From: an uncultured Clostridia bacterium
Lineage (GTDB): Bacteria > Bacillota > Clostridia > TANB77 > CAG-465
Direction of reading: 5' to 3'
Length of the DNA stretch: 32,110 bases
NCBI GenBank assembly: GCA_947627255.1
Contig: CANQVI010000013.1
Location: 1 to 32,110, forward strand
Of this stretch, positions 22,381 to 30,399 are shown in pieces. The translations under genes and the position numbers were made by a program. Each line of letters begins with the position of its first letter. The first letter of the stretch is position 1. The notes under the pieces are model-generated. The model did no database searches. It was not told the origin of the DNA and saw only the letters and a program-made list of their open reading frames with translations.

Positions 22381-23539
22381 TTTCTTTTACTTTTTTAAGC
22401 AATTCATCTACTTTATCAGTTTTTTCAAATTGTACATTTAAATCTTCTCTTCCAAAATGACCATAATGAGATAAATCACTATAAATAGGCTCTTTTAAAT
22501 GTAAAGTATCAATTATACCTTGTGGTGTAAAGTCAAAAAGACTATTAATTGCTTTTAATAATACACTTTCCTCTACAATACCTGTATTAAAAGTATTAAT
22601 ATATATAGATACAGGTTTTGATACACCTATAGCATAGGAAATTTGAATTTCACATTTTTTTGCAAGACCAGATTTAACTATATTTTTTGCTACATACCTT
22701 GCCATATATGCTGCACTTCTATCTACTTTTGTAGCATCTTTTCCACTAAATGCACCACCACCATGTCTTGCATAGCCACCATATGTATCAACAATTATCT
22801 TTCTGCCAGTAAGGCCACTATCACTCTCAGGACCGCCAATAACAAATCTACCAGTTGGGTTAATAAATACTTTAGTATTTGCATCTATTAAATCCTTTGG
22901 AATTGTAGTTAAAATGATATTTTTGTATATATCATCTCTAAGTTTTGAAATATTTACTGTATCTTTATGTTGTGTAGAAATAATTAATGTATCAATTCTT
23001 TTTGGTTTATCATTTTCATATTCTACAGTAACTTGAGTTTTTCCATCTGGCATTAAATAATCTAAAATATTTTTTCTACGTACTTCTTCTAGTTTTTTTG
23101 CCAATTTATGTGCAAGTGATATTGGAAGAGGCATAAGTTCTTCTGTTTCATCACAAGCATATCCAAACATCATTCCTTGATCTCCGGCCCCTAAAGAGTT
23201 GTTATCTAGCGAAGAATTAACTCCCATTGCAATGTCGTTTGATTGTTTTTGAATATCTACTATTACTCTACAATTTTCTACGTCAAAACCACTTCCTTTT
23301 GCTGAATATCCAATTTTTCTTAAAGTGTCTTTGGCAATTTTTTTATAATCAAGATTTGCATTTGTTGTAATTTCGCCAAATATGAAAATTGTATCTTTAG
23401 AAATAGATGTTTCACATGCTACTCTTGAATTTCTATCTTCTTTAAGAGCAGCGTCTAAAATTGAATCAGATATATAGTCACATACTTTGTCTGGATGACC
23501 ACAGGTAACTGATTCAGATGTAAATAAATAATTTTGCAT
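22367..23539 (-). CDS. metK: S-adenosylmethionine synthetase
   Basis: Makes SAM from methionine and ATP. 390 aa, family-typical. Conserved blocks: [17 protein letters not shown] at the N terminus, [12 protein letters not shown] near 115, [21 protein letters not shown] and [16 protein letters not shown] near 260. The start is the ATG at 23539, preceded by GGGAGG at proper spacing and by the conserved [11 protein letters not shown]. An upstream in-frame ATG at 23554 lies before the ribosome binding site and is rejected. Transcription starts at a TGC-extended promoter and passes through a SAM-I riboswitch, giving feedback by its own product. Confidence 0.98.
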   Translation of the reverse strand: MQNYLFTSESVTCGHPDKVCDYISDSILDAALKEDRNSRVACETSISKDTIFIFGEITTNANLDYKKIAKDTLRKIGYSAKGSGFDVENCRVIVDIQKQSNDIAMGVNSSLDNNSLGAGDQGMMFGYACDETEELMPLPISLAHKLAKKLEEVRRKNILDYLMPDGKTQVTVEYENDKPKRIDTLIISTQHKDTVNISKLRDDIYKNIILTTIPKDLIDANTKVFINPTGRFVIGGPESDSGLTGRKIIVDTYGGYARHGGGAFSGKDATKVDRSAAYMARYVAKNIVKSGLAKKCEIQISYAIGVSKPVSIYINTFNTGIVEESVLLKAINSLFDFTPQGIIDTLHLKEPIYSDLSHYGHFGREDLNVQFEKTDKVDELLKKVKEKNKE

Positions 23540-23585
23540 AATAAATCCTCCCAAACAAATTATATTAAAATAATATCTCTAGGCA

Positions 23586-23614
23586 TAAAAAAGACTAGCT
23601 ACGGCAAGCTAGTC
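23586..23614 (-). terminator. Riboswitch-controlled terminator ahead of metK
   Basis: On the minus strand GACTAGCT/AGCTAGTC with a 6-nt loop, then CTTTTTTAT: the expression platform of the SAM-I element. Confidence 0.92.
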
Positions 23615-23622
23615 AATAATTT

Positions 23623-23715
23623 CTTATCTTTCGGTTATGCCGCAGGAATTAGCACCTTGCAGATATGCAGGTTGCCGGACTTCATAGGGCCTGTCCCTCA
23701 GTCACTCTGGATAAG
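23623..23715 (-). promoter_or_regulatory. SAM-I (S-box) riboswitch
   Basis: The minus strand carries the conserved core: CTTATCCAGAGTGACTGAGG, then GGCCCTATGAAGTCCGGCAACC, and AAGGTGCTAATTCC with the closing AAAGATAAG that makes P1 with CTTATC. SAM binding stabilises the aptamer and lets the downstream terminator form, turning metK off. Confidence 0.97.
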
Positions 23716-23735
23716 ATATATTTTAATGTAGCATT

Positions 23736-23764
23736 ATTCTAGCACAGTAAAGGGGATAAGTCAA
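23736..23764 (-). promoter_or_regulatory. Promoter of metK
   Basis: The minus strand reads TTGACT, 17 bp, TAGAAT with TGC extended -10. It diverges from the exonuclease promoter a few bases away. Confidence 0.82.
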
Positions 23765-23770
23765 TATTAC

Positions 23771-23799
23771 TTGAAAAAATAAATTAAATAATGTATAAT
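23771..23799 (+). promoter_or_regulatory. Promoter of the DnaQ-like exonuclease
   Basis: TTGAAA, 17 bp, TATAAT. Confidence 0.75.
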
Positions 23800-23823
23800 T
23801 TATTTGCTTATTAAGGAGATAAT

Positions 23824-24351
23824 ATGTTTGAAGATAGTTTTGTTATAGTAGATTTAGAAACAACTGGACTTAGTCCACAAAATAGTGAAATAATAGAAAT
23901 AGGGGCAATTAAAGTAGTAAATAATAAAGTGGTAGATACAATGGATGTATTTGTTAGACCATCTAGACCTTTATCACATTTTACTACTCAGCTTACTGGA
24001 ATTACTAATGAGATGGTAGACGAAGGTCTTAATATAAAAGAAGCATTAAAAGTTTTTGATGAATTTTCAGATGGAATGAGACTTATGGCACATAATGCTA
24101 AATTTGATATGGGATTTTTAGATAAATATATGAAAATAAATCTTGGTAAAAATGCTCCTACTGATACTCTTGATACGTTATTATTATCTAGAGCTATAGT
24201 AAAAGGACCTCAAAATTATAAATTGGGAACATTAGCTAATTTTTTTAATATAGATTATAGTGGAGCACATAGGTCTTTAAGAGATTGTGAAATAACATTT
24301 GAAGTATATAATAATATACGAAAAATATATGAGGAAAATAATATGTTATAA
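23824..24351 (+). CDS. DnaQ-like 3'-5' exonuclease (DEDDh type)
   Basis: 175-aa stand-alone exonuclease domain. Exo I is VIVDLETTGL (D and E), Exo II is MAHNAKFDMGF (Asp), Exo III is GAHRSLRDCEIT (H-x4-D), so it is the DEDDh class of DNA polymerase III epsilon and PolC proofreading domains. The first Asp/Glu pair and last His/Asp coordinate two metals. It is not fused to a polymerase or helicase, so a repair or RNA-turnover role is equally possible. AAGGAGATAAT precedes ATG. Monocistronic, with its terminator also forming the end of the convergent small gene. Confidence 0.93.
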   Translation: MFEDSFVIVDLETTGLSPQNSEIIEIGAIKVVNNKVVDTMDVFVRPSRPLSHFTTQLTGITNEMVDEGLNIKEALKVFDEFSDGMRLMAHNAKFDMGFLDKYMKINLGKNAPTDTLDTLLLSRAIVKGPQNYKLGTLANFFNIDYSGAHRSLRDCEITFEVYNNIRKIYEENNML

Positions 24352-24383
24352 AGAATATAGAGTTTATCTATATTCTTTTTTTA
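24351..24383 (+). terminator. Terminator of the exonuclease gene
   Basis: AAGAATATAGA/TCTATATTCTT (11 bp) with a 5-nt loop and a T-run on plus. On minus, the stem follows the small Cys-rich gene but with a poorer U-tract. Confidence 0.92.
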
Positions 24384-24521
24384 ACTATTACAGCAATTAT
24401 TACCACAAAATAAAAAGAAAAGTAATACTAGTAGTAATACTAAAATTAAATTACCATTGCAAAATAAATTATTAAGACAATTAGAAGAATTACATTGTAA
24501 ATTTGTGCAACAATCATTCAT
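24381..24521 (-). CDS. 46-aa Cys-rich single-helix membrane peptide
   Basis: Small minus-strand gene found by reading downstream of the peroxiredoxin. AAGGAGATGGTAACT precedes ATG, and the start lies 2 nt after the peroxiredoxin stop. Residues 1-24 hold Cys at positions 4, 5, 10, 15 and 21 with many Asn. Residues about 25-38 are a Leu/Val/Phe helix, and the end is CGNNCCNS. It contains eight Cys in 46 residues in all. This is unlike random low-GC DNA, and the coupled ribosome binding site supports expression. I do not recognise the family. Pairing with a peroxiredoxin suggests a thiol or oxidant-linked role, by inference only. Confidence 0.7.
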   Translation of the reverse strand: MNDCCTNLQCNSSNCLNNLFCNGNLILVLLLVLLFFLFCGNNCCNS

Positions 24522-24523
24522 AG

Positions 24524-25192
24524 TTACCATCTCCTTAAATCATTATTTTCTTTATTAAAACATAGATACCAATCCATACAATTTTTAGTGTTTTTCATTT
24601 TTATATTTTCCATTAACTCATTATAGTCTTGTGGAGATGGTGAAATTGAAGCAAGACCAGGTACCCAATTTGCTGGAGTCATCATTTTTTCTTTATCACT
24701 TAATTGTAGTGCGTCAAGCATTCTTAAAACCTCAGAGATATTTCTACCATTTTCTATTGGATATACAAGTATACAACGTATTTTTTGATTTGGATCTATT
24801 ATAAATAAATTTCTAACAGTTCTTAATGAATTCGAACATGTAGGAATCATGCCATAAGTATTAGAAATATCTTTTTCTAAGTCTGAAATTATTGGAAAGG
24901 GTACACATACTCCTGAATTTTGTTCTATATCTCTAATCCAAGCTAAATGTGAAGGGTTACTATCTAAAGATAGACCTAATAATTCGCAATTTCTTTTTTT
25001 AAATTCATCATTATATTTTGAAAAAGATATAATCTCTGTAGTACAAACTGGAGTAAAATCTGAAGAATGACTAAAAAGTATAATCCATTTTCCTATGTAA
25101 TCTGTAAGTTTTAAAGGCCCAAATGTAGAATTAGCTACAAATCTAGGAGCCATTTCTCCTACCATTGGCATATTATTAGTATTTTTTTCCAT
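24524..25192 (-). CDS. Peroxiredoxin (Prx6/1-Cys-like AhpC-TSA family)
   Basis: Reduces peroxides with thiol donors in the cytosol. 222 aa. The peroxidatic Cys is C50 in SSDFTPVCTTEI (P-x-x-x-T/S-x-x-C box). The Prx6-type extension includes NRNLFIIDPNQKIRC-like strands and PANWVPG. C-terminal Cys in NCMDWYLCFNKEN may serve in resolving, as in archaeal-type Prx6 proteins. The start is ATG behind AAGGAGGAATTTAAA. No clean sigma-A promoter is seen, but a 15-bp palindrome (25221-25235) lies 30 nt upstream and may bind a regulator. It is co-transcribed with the Cys-rich peptide. Confidence 0.92.
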   Translation of the reverse strand: MEKNTNNMPMVGEMAPRFVANSTFGPLKLTDYIGKWIILFSHSSDFTPVCTTEIISFSKYNDEFKKRNCELLGLSLDSNPSHLAWIRDIEQNSGVCVPFPIISDLEKDISNTYGMIPTCSNSLRTVRNLFIIDPNQKIRCILVYPIENGRNISEVLRMLDALQLSDKEKMMTPANWVPGLASISPSPQDYNELMENIKMKNTKNCMDWYLCFNKENNDLRRW

Positions 25193-25220
25193 TTTAAATT
25201 CCTCCTTGATATATGTTATG

Positions 25221-25235
25221 AATACAAAGTGTATT
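25221..25235. promoter_or_regulatory. Palindrome upstream of the peroxiredoxin (possible operator)
   Basis: AATACA-AAG-TGTATT, perfect 6-3-6 inverted repeat. It differs from the Bacillus PerR box core, so the regulator is not identified. Confidence 0.4.
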
Positions 25236-25359
25236 TGTGAAGAAAAGAGTAAAAATAGTGGTAAAAATGTAAAAAATCGTGATTAAATTAAAAAATATAT
25301 AAAATAATAACAAAAATGAACGAATAAAAACGATAATATAAAATTATGAAAATTTAGTT

Positions 25360-25500
25360 GTATAATATCGTTGTAGTTAAAAATGGTCTAGAAATAATGA
25401 TATGAAAACTAATAATAGTCTATCTTGTAAAGCAAACATTTTTTAGACCAACATATACATATAAAACCAAAAAAAGGAGGGGAGAGACTTAAGAATATTA
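25360..25500 (+). other. Non-coding stretch with long-range stem and free Shine-Dalgarno
   Basis: Between the two minus-strand genes (25193-25579) I find no gene. On plus, TATAAT is at 25361. TGGTCTA (25384-25390) and TAGACCA (25445-25451) are complementary over 7 bp, and a strong purine-rich AAAAAAAGGAGGGGAGAGA follows near 25473-25491 without a start codon at normal distance. It may be a small RNA, or decayed gene remains. The rest of the gap is A/T-rich. Confidence 0.3.
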
Positions 25501-25512
25501 TCATGTATAAGA

Positions 25513-25547
25513 CAAAAAAGAATATAGTATGCAAATACTATATTCTT
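25513..25547 (-). terminator. Terminator of the CmpB-like gene
   Basis: AAGAATATAGTAT/ATACTATATTCTT, 13-bp perfect stem. On minus it is followed by TTTTTTGTC, on plus by A's, so it works for the minus gene. Confidence 0.9.
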
Positions 25548-25579
25548 AAAAAATAATGCTATGTAGAAAAATGTTATAT

Positions 25580-26242
25580 TTAATCTTTTACTGTTATATT
25601 ATGGTAAAAAAACTTCAAAACTTCATCATTAAAATGTGTGTCGTAAAATTCATCAATAAAATTCTGTGGTTCAACATTTTTTCGTCTAGCTTTTTGTCTT
25701 AAAAGAGCTCCTGAAGAAAATAGGATATCTATACTTACTAATGCTATTAAAAACCAAGTAAGTATTTTTCCTATTTTGTTTGGGAGTTTTTCTATACATT
25801 TAGAAATCCATGGATATATTATTCTTACCCATACTACACCTAAAACTCCCCAAAGTAAACAATAAATAAGACTTGTTCTGTTATTTAAAATGCCTAAGTT
25901 ATTTTTACCATAATTCCATGATACTATTCCAAAAAGAAATTCTTCAAATATGCTACAAGCAGCTTCAAATATTCCCCCTATTATAAATGAAGAAATATAT
26001 ATAAATATATTTTTCCATCCAGAAAGTTTTGCAAAAAATAGTGATATTAGTACAGCGCCAACTCCATATACAGGATTTAAAGGCTCTAAAATTAAAGCTG
26101 TTCTATATTCAAAATAGCCATTTGTTAAAATACACCATATTGTTTCAATAATTACTCCTGCTAAACAACCTAAATAAAATATCCAAAAAATTTTGTAAAA
26201 ATTTAGACCTTTAGCAAATGATTGATTGTTTTCATTATTCAT
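25580..26242 (-). CDS. CmpB-like polytopic membrane protein (putative ABC-transporter type IV family)
   Basis: 220 aa with about five membrane helices. The opening FWIFYLGCLAGVIIETIWC followed by EPLNPVYGVGAVLI, then FIIGGIFEAACSIFEEFLFGIVSWNYG, is the pattern of the PF06541-type family named putative ABC-transporter type IV. No ATPase is in the window and transport has not been shown for the family as far as I know. The last 35 residues are a charged cytosolic tail (RQKARRKN...). AAGGTGAG precedes ATG. The promoter has TTGAAG, 17 bp, TAGAAT and is overlaid by a 20-bp palindrome. Confidence 0.82.
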   Translation of the reverse strand: MNNENNQSFAKGLNFYKIFWIFYLGCLAGVIIETIWCILTNGYFEYRTALILEPLNPVYGVGAVLISLFFAKLSGWKNIFIYISSFIIGGIFEAACSIFEEFLFGIVSWNYGKNNLGILNNRTSLIYCLLWGVLGVVWVRIIYPWISKCIEKLPNKIGKILTWFLIALVSIDILFSSGALLRQKARRKNVEPQNFIDEFYDTHFNDEVLKFFYHNITVKD

Positions 26243-26254
26243 ATACTCACCTTA

Positions 26255-26288
26255 AATATATTCTAGAATATATTATTAAAAACTTCAA
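26255..26288 (-). promoter_or_regulatory. Promoter of the CmpB-like gene with 20-bp palindromic operator
   Basis: The minus strand reads TTGAAG (26283-26288), 17 bp, TAGAAT (26260-26265). AATATATTCTAGAATATATT (26255-26274) is a perfect palindrome over the -10 and start point, where a repressor dimer would block RNA polymerase. Confidence 0.65.
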
Positions 26289-26353
26289 GAGTAATATACC
26301 TTATGGTAAAAATATAATAAGTGTTATATAATATAATTGCCAGGAGGGATATT

Positions 26354-27229
26354 ATGAAAAAGTATATAGGAGTAGATATTGGTGGTACAAACATTAGAGT
26401 TGCATTAGTAGATGAAAATAACAATATATTATATTTTAATAAAGAAAAAACTTTAGAAAATGTTAATAATGCTAATGATTTATATAATAAAATACTTTCT
26501 ATGTTGAAAAAAGTTGAAAATATTGAAGAATGTAGTGCAATAGGAATAGGCGTTCCAGGTGCTGTTAAAGAATTAAAGGAAATAATGACTTGCAGAAATA
26601 TTGAATTATTAAAAAACTTTCCATTAAAAGAAAGAATTGAAAAAGATTTGAATATAAAAGTAGTTATAGAAAATGATGCTAAAGTAGCCGCTTTAGCAGA
26701 AGCAGTTTGTGGGGCTGGAGCTGGTAGTGATATAGTAACATATGTAACTATTAGTACAGGACTTGGTGGAGCCACAATAATTAATGGTAATATATACAAT
26801 GGAGCAAATGGAGTAGGAAGCTATCTTTCAAGAATGATATTAGATGGAAGCAATATGAGTGAGCATTTAATAAGTGGTACAGCATTAATTAATACAGTAA
26901 ATGAAAGATGTAAAATTGAATGTAAAAGTGCACAAGAAGTTTTTAAATTAGCAGATAATAATGATACTATTAAAGAAATTATTTCTAATTATAAAAAATA
27001 TGTATTAGCTTTGCTTCTAAATATATCTATTACAATAAATCCTAATGCTATAGTATTAGGCGGTGGAGTTATGAAAGCAAAGGAATATTTCCTTGAAGAA
27101 GTAAAAAAAGAATTTATAGAAAAGGCACATAGTTTTGCTAGAAATACTAAAATTTTGGAAGCAAAATTAGAGGAACCAGGAGTTATAGGTGCTGCAATAC
27201 TTGCAAAACAAAATATAGTAACTAGATAG
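26354..27229 (+). CDS. ROK-family sugar-kinase-like protein without the zinc motif
   Basis: 291 aa. The N-terminal phosphate-binding GVDIGGTNIRVAL, GIGVPGAV, and IENDAKVAALAEAVCGAG (catalytic-base Asp) are ROK/glucokinase blocks, and NPNAIVLGGGVM near the end is the adenosine motif. The usual E-x-G-H and C-x-C-G-x-x-G-C-x-E zinc segment after the TGLGGA strand is replaced by GANGVGSYLSRMILDGSNMSEHL. It may therefore be a divergent kinase with another sugar or a non-enzymatic member. ATG 26354 with AGGAGGG is chosen; the in-frame ATG at 26321 lies next to the -10 (TATAATATAAT, 26327-26337). A hairpin and then the lysozyme gene follow. Confidence 0.85.
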   Translation: MKKYIGVDIGGTNIRVALVDENNNILYFNKEKTLENVNNANDLYNKILSMLKKVENIEECSAIGIGVPGAVKELKEIMTCRNIELLKNFPLKERIEKDLNIKVVIENDAKVAALAEAVCGAGAGSDIVTYVTISTGLGGATIINGNIYNGANGVGSYLSRMILDGSNMSEHLISGTALINTVNERCKIECKSAQEVFKLADNNDTIKEIISNYKKYVLALLLNISITINPNAIVLGGGVMKAKEYFLEEVKKEFIEKAHSFARNTKILEAKLEEPGVIGAAILAKQNIVTR

Positions 27230-27249
27230 CATATAAAATCATACTATAT

Positions 27250-27270
27250 AATGATAGTTTTACTATCATT
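27250..27270 (+). other. Hairpin directly before the lysozyme ribosome binding site
   Basis: AATGATAGT/ACTATCATT, 9-bp perfect stem with TTT loop, no U-tract, ending exactly at GGAGGT. It probably acts on mRNA stability or translation start rather than termination. Confidence 0.55.
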
Positions 27271-27281
27271 GGAGGTAGAAA

Positions 27282-28505
27282 TTGAAAAAAATAAAAGTTT
27301 ATATGACTATTGTAATGACAGTATTAATTAGCTTTTTGTTAAACAATATTTATGCTATTACGCCGTCAAGTGATAATATATATAATGGCATTGATGTAAG
27401 TGAATATCAAGAAAATATAAATTTCAACTTGGTAAAGCAAAGTGGAATAGATATAGTATATATAAGAAGTAGTGAGGGAACAAATTTTATAGACCCATAT
27501 TTTAGGAGAAACTATGATGAAGCAAAAGCTGTTGGATTGAAAGTTGGATTTTATCATTATGTTACAGCTAGAAATATAACTCAGGCTATAAACGAAGCAG
27601 ATTTTTTTGCTTCTGTAATTGAAGGAACTTCGCCAGATTGCCTTTTAGCAATGGACTTTGAATATTTCGGTGGCTTATCTAATGAAGAAGTAAACGCAAT
27701 ATCACGAGCTTTTTTAGAAAGATTAGAACAAGTTACTAACAAAAGAACTATAATATATAGTGATGCATATAATGCGGGAAATGTTTTTAATTCATCTTTA
27801 AGTTCATATCCTTTATGGATAGCACAATATGGAGTTGAAGAACCAGAATTATATGTTAATTGGGAAAATTGGACTGGATTTCAGTATTCCGACACAGGGA
27901 GGATAAATGGAATTATTCCATATGTCGATTTAGATAAATTTACAGAAGATGTATTATTAGACGATAACACTAGTATAATAAACAGTGGAAATAATATTAA
28001 ACCTCAAAATAATATATCAGAAATAACAATTACTGTAACTTATGGAGAAACTTTATCACAAATTGCATATAGATATGCTACTACTGTATCAAGTATTGCC
28101 AGTTTAAATAACATAGCAAATCCAAATTTAATATATGTAGGACAAAAGTTAATAATAAGGACTACAGAAAATAACGATAATTTTAATAATCAAGTTGAAT
28201 ATTATAGAGTAAAGGAAAATGATACACTTTCACAAATAGCTAATAAGTATAATGTAACAGTTGAAAGTATTGCACAAGAAAACAATATATCAAATCCGAA
28301 CTTGATTTATATAGGGCAAATATTAAGAATAGAAGTATTAAGATATGATGTTCATGGAACAGGAAGTACAATTTATTTAGTTAGACCTAATGATACATTA
28401 TCTCAAATTGCTTTAGATTATAATACTTCAGTAAGTGAACTTGTAAGATTAAATGATATAAAAAATCCAAATCTAATTTATGTTGGAGAAAAACTAAGAG
28501 TTTAG
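27282..28505 (+). CDS. Secreted GH25 lysozyme with three LysM repeats
   Basis: 407-aa wall-turnover enzyme (N-acetylmuramidase). Signal peptide: KKIK, then a hydrophobic core ending near NIYA (about residue 26). The GH25 domain covers about 35-225: [10 protein letters not shown] (first acid), [27 protein letters not shown] (D-x-E catalytic pair), LWIAQYG and W-x-GFQYSD...VDLDKF. Three LysM modules follow near 248-290, 300-345 and 362-407, each with TLSQIA or similar, a Y-x-x-(T/S)V region and NPNLIYVGQ. They bind the glycan of peptidoglycan. The start is TTG with GGAGGT 5 nt before it, matching the signal peptide start. It probably shares a transcript with the ROK gene. Confidence 0.95.
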   Translation: MKKIKVYMTIVMTVLISFLLNNIYAITPSSDNIYNGIDVSEYQENINFNLVKQSGIDIVYIRSSEGTNFIDPYFRRNYDEAKAVGLKVGFYHYVTARNITQAINEADFFASVIEGTSPDCLLAMDFEYFGGLSNEEVNAISRAFLERLEQVTNKRTIIYSDAYNAGNVFNSSLSSYPLWIAQYGVEEPELYVNWENWTGFQYSDTGRINGIIPYVDLDKFTEDVLLDDNTSIINSGNNIKPQNNISEITITVTYGETLSQIAYRYATTVSSIASLNNIANPNLIYVGQKLIIRTTENNDNFNNQVEYYRVKENDTLSQIANKYNVTVESIAQENNISNPNLIYIGQILRIEVLRYDVHGTGSTIYLVRPNDTLSQIALDYNTSVSELVRLNDIKNPNLIYVGEKLRV

Positions 28506-28535
28506 AAAAAAGATGCATTTTGCATCTTTTTTTGT
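28506..28535 (+). terminator. Terminator of the lysozyme gene
   Basis: AAAAAAGATGCA/TGCATCTTTTTT with TTT loop and a long T run. Confidence 0.93.
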
Positions 28536-28575
28536 GTTGAGTAAGTGAAAATATAATGAAATGACAGAATAAAGT

Positions 28576-28604
28576 TTTACATAACTATCGCTACATGGTA
28601 TAAT
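28576..28604 (+). promoter_or_regulatory. Promoter of the 28703 gene
   Basis: TTTACA, 17 bp, TATAAT with TGG extended -10. The leader (about 28611-28702) can form ACTCC/GGAGT around 28627-28646. Confidence 0.75.
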
Positions 28605-28702
28605 ATAAACATAGTTTTTATTGGTACTCCTATGCTACATGGAGTTTAATATATATGTATTAACAGGCAATTTTTAATCGACTAATGTCAAGGGGGAATA
28701 CT

Positions 28703-29392
28703 ATGAATATAAGTGTTTTATTTATTGGTTTTACTGCTGAACTATTAGGGATAACTATATATTCAATAATAGTTTATGGCATTTTTGGACTTACTCAAGA
28801 AAAAGTAAAAAATAATCCTAAAAAACGATTATTAAGACAAAAGATTAGAATGTGTGAACATTTAATATTAGGATTAGTTACACTTTTACTTTTAATATGG
28901 TGTATATCACAGTTTATTTTTTTCGGTGCGACTGTTACTACCACTTTTCAAACAATAGTAGCTGGTATTTTATTATTATTTTGGTGGGTAATGGCATATT
29001 TTTTCTCATCATTTAATTGTGCAATGCTAATAGTAATATTGCAAGTCATACTATGTGTCGCTTTTTCTGACATCTCTACTACTACTGTTTATTCTGACGA
29101 TGAATTAATGAGCAAAGAGTATATAGAGTATTATGAACATAAAAATTTACCTCAAAAAGTAAGTGAGGATAAAATAGAATTTTTTGATTTTTATTATTAC
29201 TCTGAAATTGATGAAAAGTATAGGCATTGTTTTAGCACACAAGAATATAATGTTGAAGTAAAATATGATATTCCCAATGAGAAAAAAGAATATTATGAAA
29301 TGTTTAGTCGTACTAATATCATAAAAACAGACGGAATTGGTATATATTATACTTCAAAGTCCAAGCCAGTAGTTGTTATTCATGCAAAGTAG
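28703..29392 (+). CDS. Uncharacterised four-helix membrane protein with C-terminal domain
   Basis: 229 aa. Helices at about 3-28, 50-72, 77-98 and 100-120; the region 50-120 is nearly all hydrophobic (LILGLVTLLLLIWC, GILLLFWWVMAYFF, MLIVILQVILC). The last ~105 residues are a hydrophilic, Tyr/Glu/Lys-rich domain (DFYYYSEIDEKYRHCF, VKYDIPNEKKEYYEMF) likely outside the cell. The ATG at 28703 is used because AAGGGGG lies 6-7 nt ahead of it; the ATG at 28685 is upstream of that site. No family recognised. It stands alone between promoter and terminator. Confidence 0.75.
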   Translation: MNISVLFIGFTAELLGITIYSIIVYGIFGLTQEKVKNNPKKRLLRQKIRMCEHLILGLVTLLLLIWCISQFIFFGATVTTTFQTIVAGILLLFWWVMAYFFSSFNCAMLIVILQVILCVAFSDISTTTVYSDDELMSKEYIEYYEHKNLPQKVSEDKIEFFDFYYYSEIDEKYRHCFSTQEYNVEVKYDIPNEKKEYYEMFSRTNIIKTDGIGIYYTSKSKPVVVIHAK

Positions 29393-29399
29393 AACATTT

Positions 29400-29438
29400 G
29401 GCTCTTAAGTTAATGTAATTACATTCTTGAGAGCTTTT
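29400..29438 (+). terminator. Terminator of the 28703 gene
   Basis: GCTCTTAAG/CTTGAGAGC (9 bp, one T-G) with an inner ATGT/ACAT, then TTTTCT. Confidence 0.85.
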
Positions 29439-29505
29439 CTAATTAATGTAGAATTATTTATATATTTTGTGTATAATAAATATAGAGCACATTAAGGAGA
29501 AAAAA

Positions 29506-30366
29506 ATGAAATTAGAATTTAAAATTTTAATATATAGCATGATTAATAATTTAGCTATTTCTATAATAAAAGTAGTAGGTGGAATTTTATTTGGTTTAAG
29601 TTCACTTTTTGCAGATGGTATGCATACTTTTAGTGATTTTGTAACAGATATTGTTTGCTTAATAGGGGCAAAGATATCTAAAAAAAGACCAACAAAAATG
29701 CATCCTTTTGGCTTTGGAAAAGTAGAATATTTAACTAATTTATTTGTTGGAATAGTTCTTTTACTGTTAGGTATATTTATAATATATAATGGATTTGGAC
29801 ATAAAGAAAATATACCACCACTATCATTATTAATTTTGCTATTTGTAGTATTTATGCTAAAACTTATTGCTATTTTAGTTATGCATAAAACAGGAGAGAA
29901 AATTAATAGTCAGTTATTGATTACATCAGTAAAAGAATCTACAGCAGACTTATATTCTACAATAGGGGTTATAATAATAACAATTCTTTTGCAATTTTCA
30001 GAAAAGATAAAAATATTAAAGTATTCAGATATGGTAGGCTCTGTTCTAATAGGTATAATAGTATTAAGGTCTGCATATCAAATAATTAGAGAAAATTCAT
30101 TATTACTAATAGGTGAAGTAGAAGATAATAAAGAAGTAATTGAAAAAGTTAAAGAGTTTGTACTACAAGAAAAAGAAATTGAAGATACTAAAGTATGTTT
30201 AGTAAAATATGGCTCATATTATCAATTACAACTAATTATAGTAATGAATCCTAAAATTAGTTTAAGCAAAGTTACTAAAATAGAAGATGAAATAAAAAGA
30301 AAAATTGTTAGACATAGATCTTTAAAAATTAAGTATGTTACAATTTTTATTAAAGATAAAATATAA
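29506..30366 (+). CDS. Cation diffusion facilitator (CDF) metal transporter
   Basis: 286-aa exporter of divalent metal in exchange for protons. Six-helix CDF core: the second helix has LFADGMHTFSDFVTD (H-x-x-x-D metal site), the cytosolic loop has RPTKMHPFGFGKVEYL (usual HPFGHGK motif with the second His as Phe), and the fifth helix has KESTADLYSTIGV, where the normal H/D-x-x-x-D is E-x-x-x-D. The C-terminal ~80 residues are the cytosolic ferredoxin-like domain. The altered fifth-helix and loop residues leave the metal open. ATG 29506 with AAGGAGA is preferred over TTG 29467, which precedes the -10-like TATAAT at 29472. It ends in a terminator shared with the convergent gene. Confidence 0.93.
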   Translation: MKLEFKILIYSMINNLAISIIKVVGGILFGLSSLFADGMHTFSDFVTDIVCLIGAKISKKRPTKMHPFGFGKVEYLTNLFVGIVLLLLGIFIIYNGFGHKENIPPLSLLILLFVVFMLKLIAILVMHKTGEKINSQLLITSVKESTADLYSTIGVIIITILLQFSEKIKILKYSDMVGSVLIGIIVLRSAYQIIRENSLLLIGEVEDNKEVIEKVKEFVLQEKEIEDTKVCLVKYGSYYQLQLIIVMNPKISLSKVTKIEDEIKRKIVRHRSLKIKYVTIFIKDKI

Positions 30367-30370
30367 AATA

Positions 30371-30399
30371 AAACACTGAGAATTAATCTCAGTGTTTTT
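30371..30399. terminator. Bidirectional terminator between convergent genes
   Basis: AAACACTGAGA/TCTCAGTGTTT (11 bp) with ATTAA loop. T-runs follow on both strands, so it serves the CDF gene and the minus-strand membrane protein. Confidence 0.9.

Noticed and set aside
25503-25556. 17-codon ORF after the strong purine tract
   Set aside because: The distance from the Shine-Dalgarno is too long, and the codons are just the terminator hairpin of the minus-strand gene.
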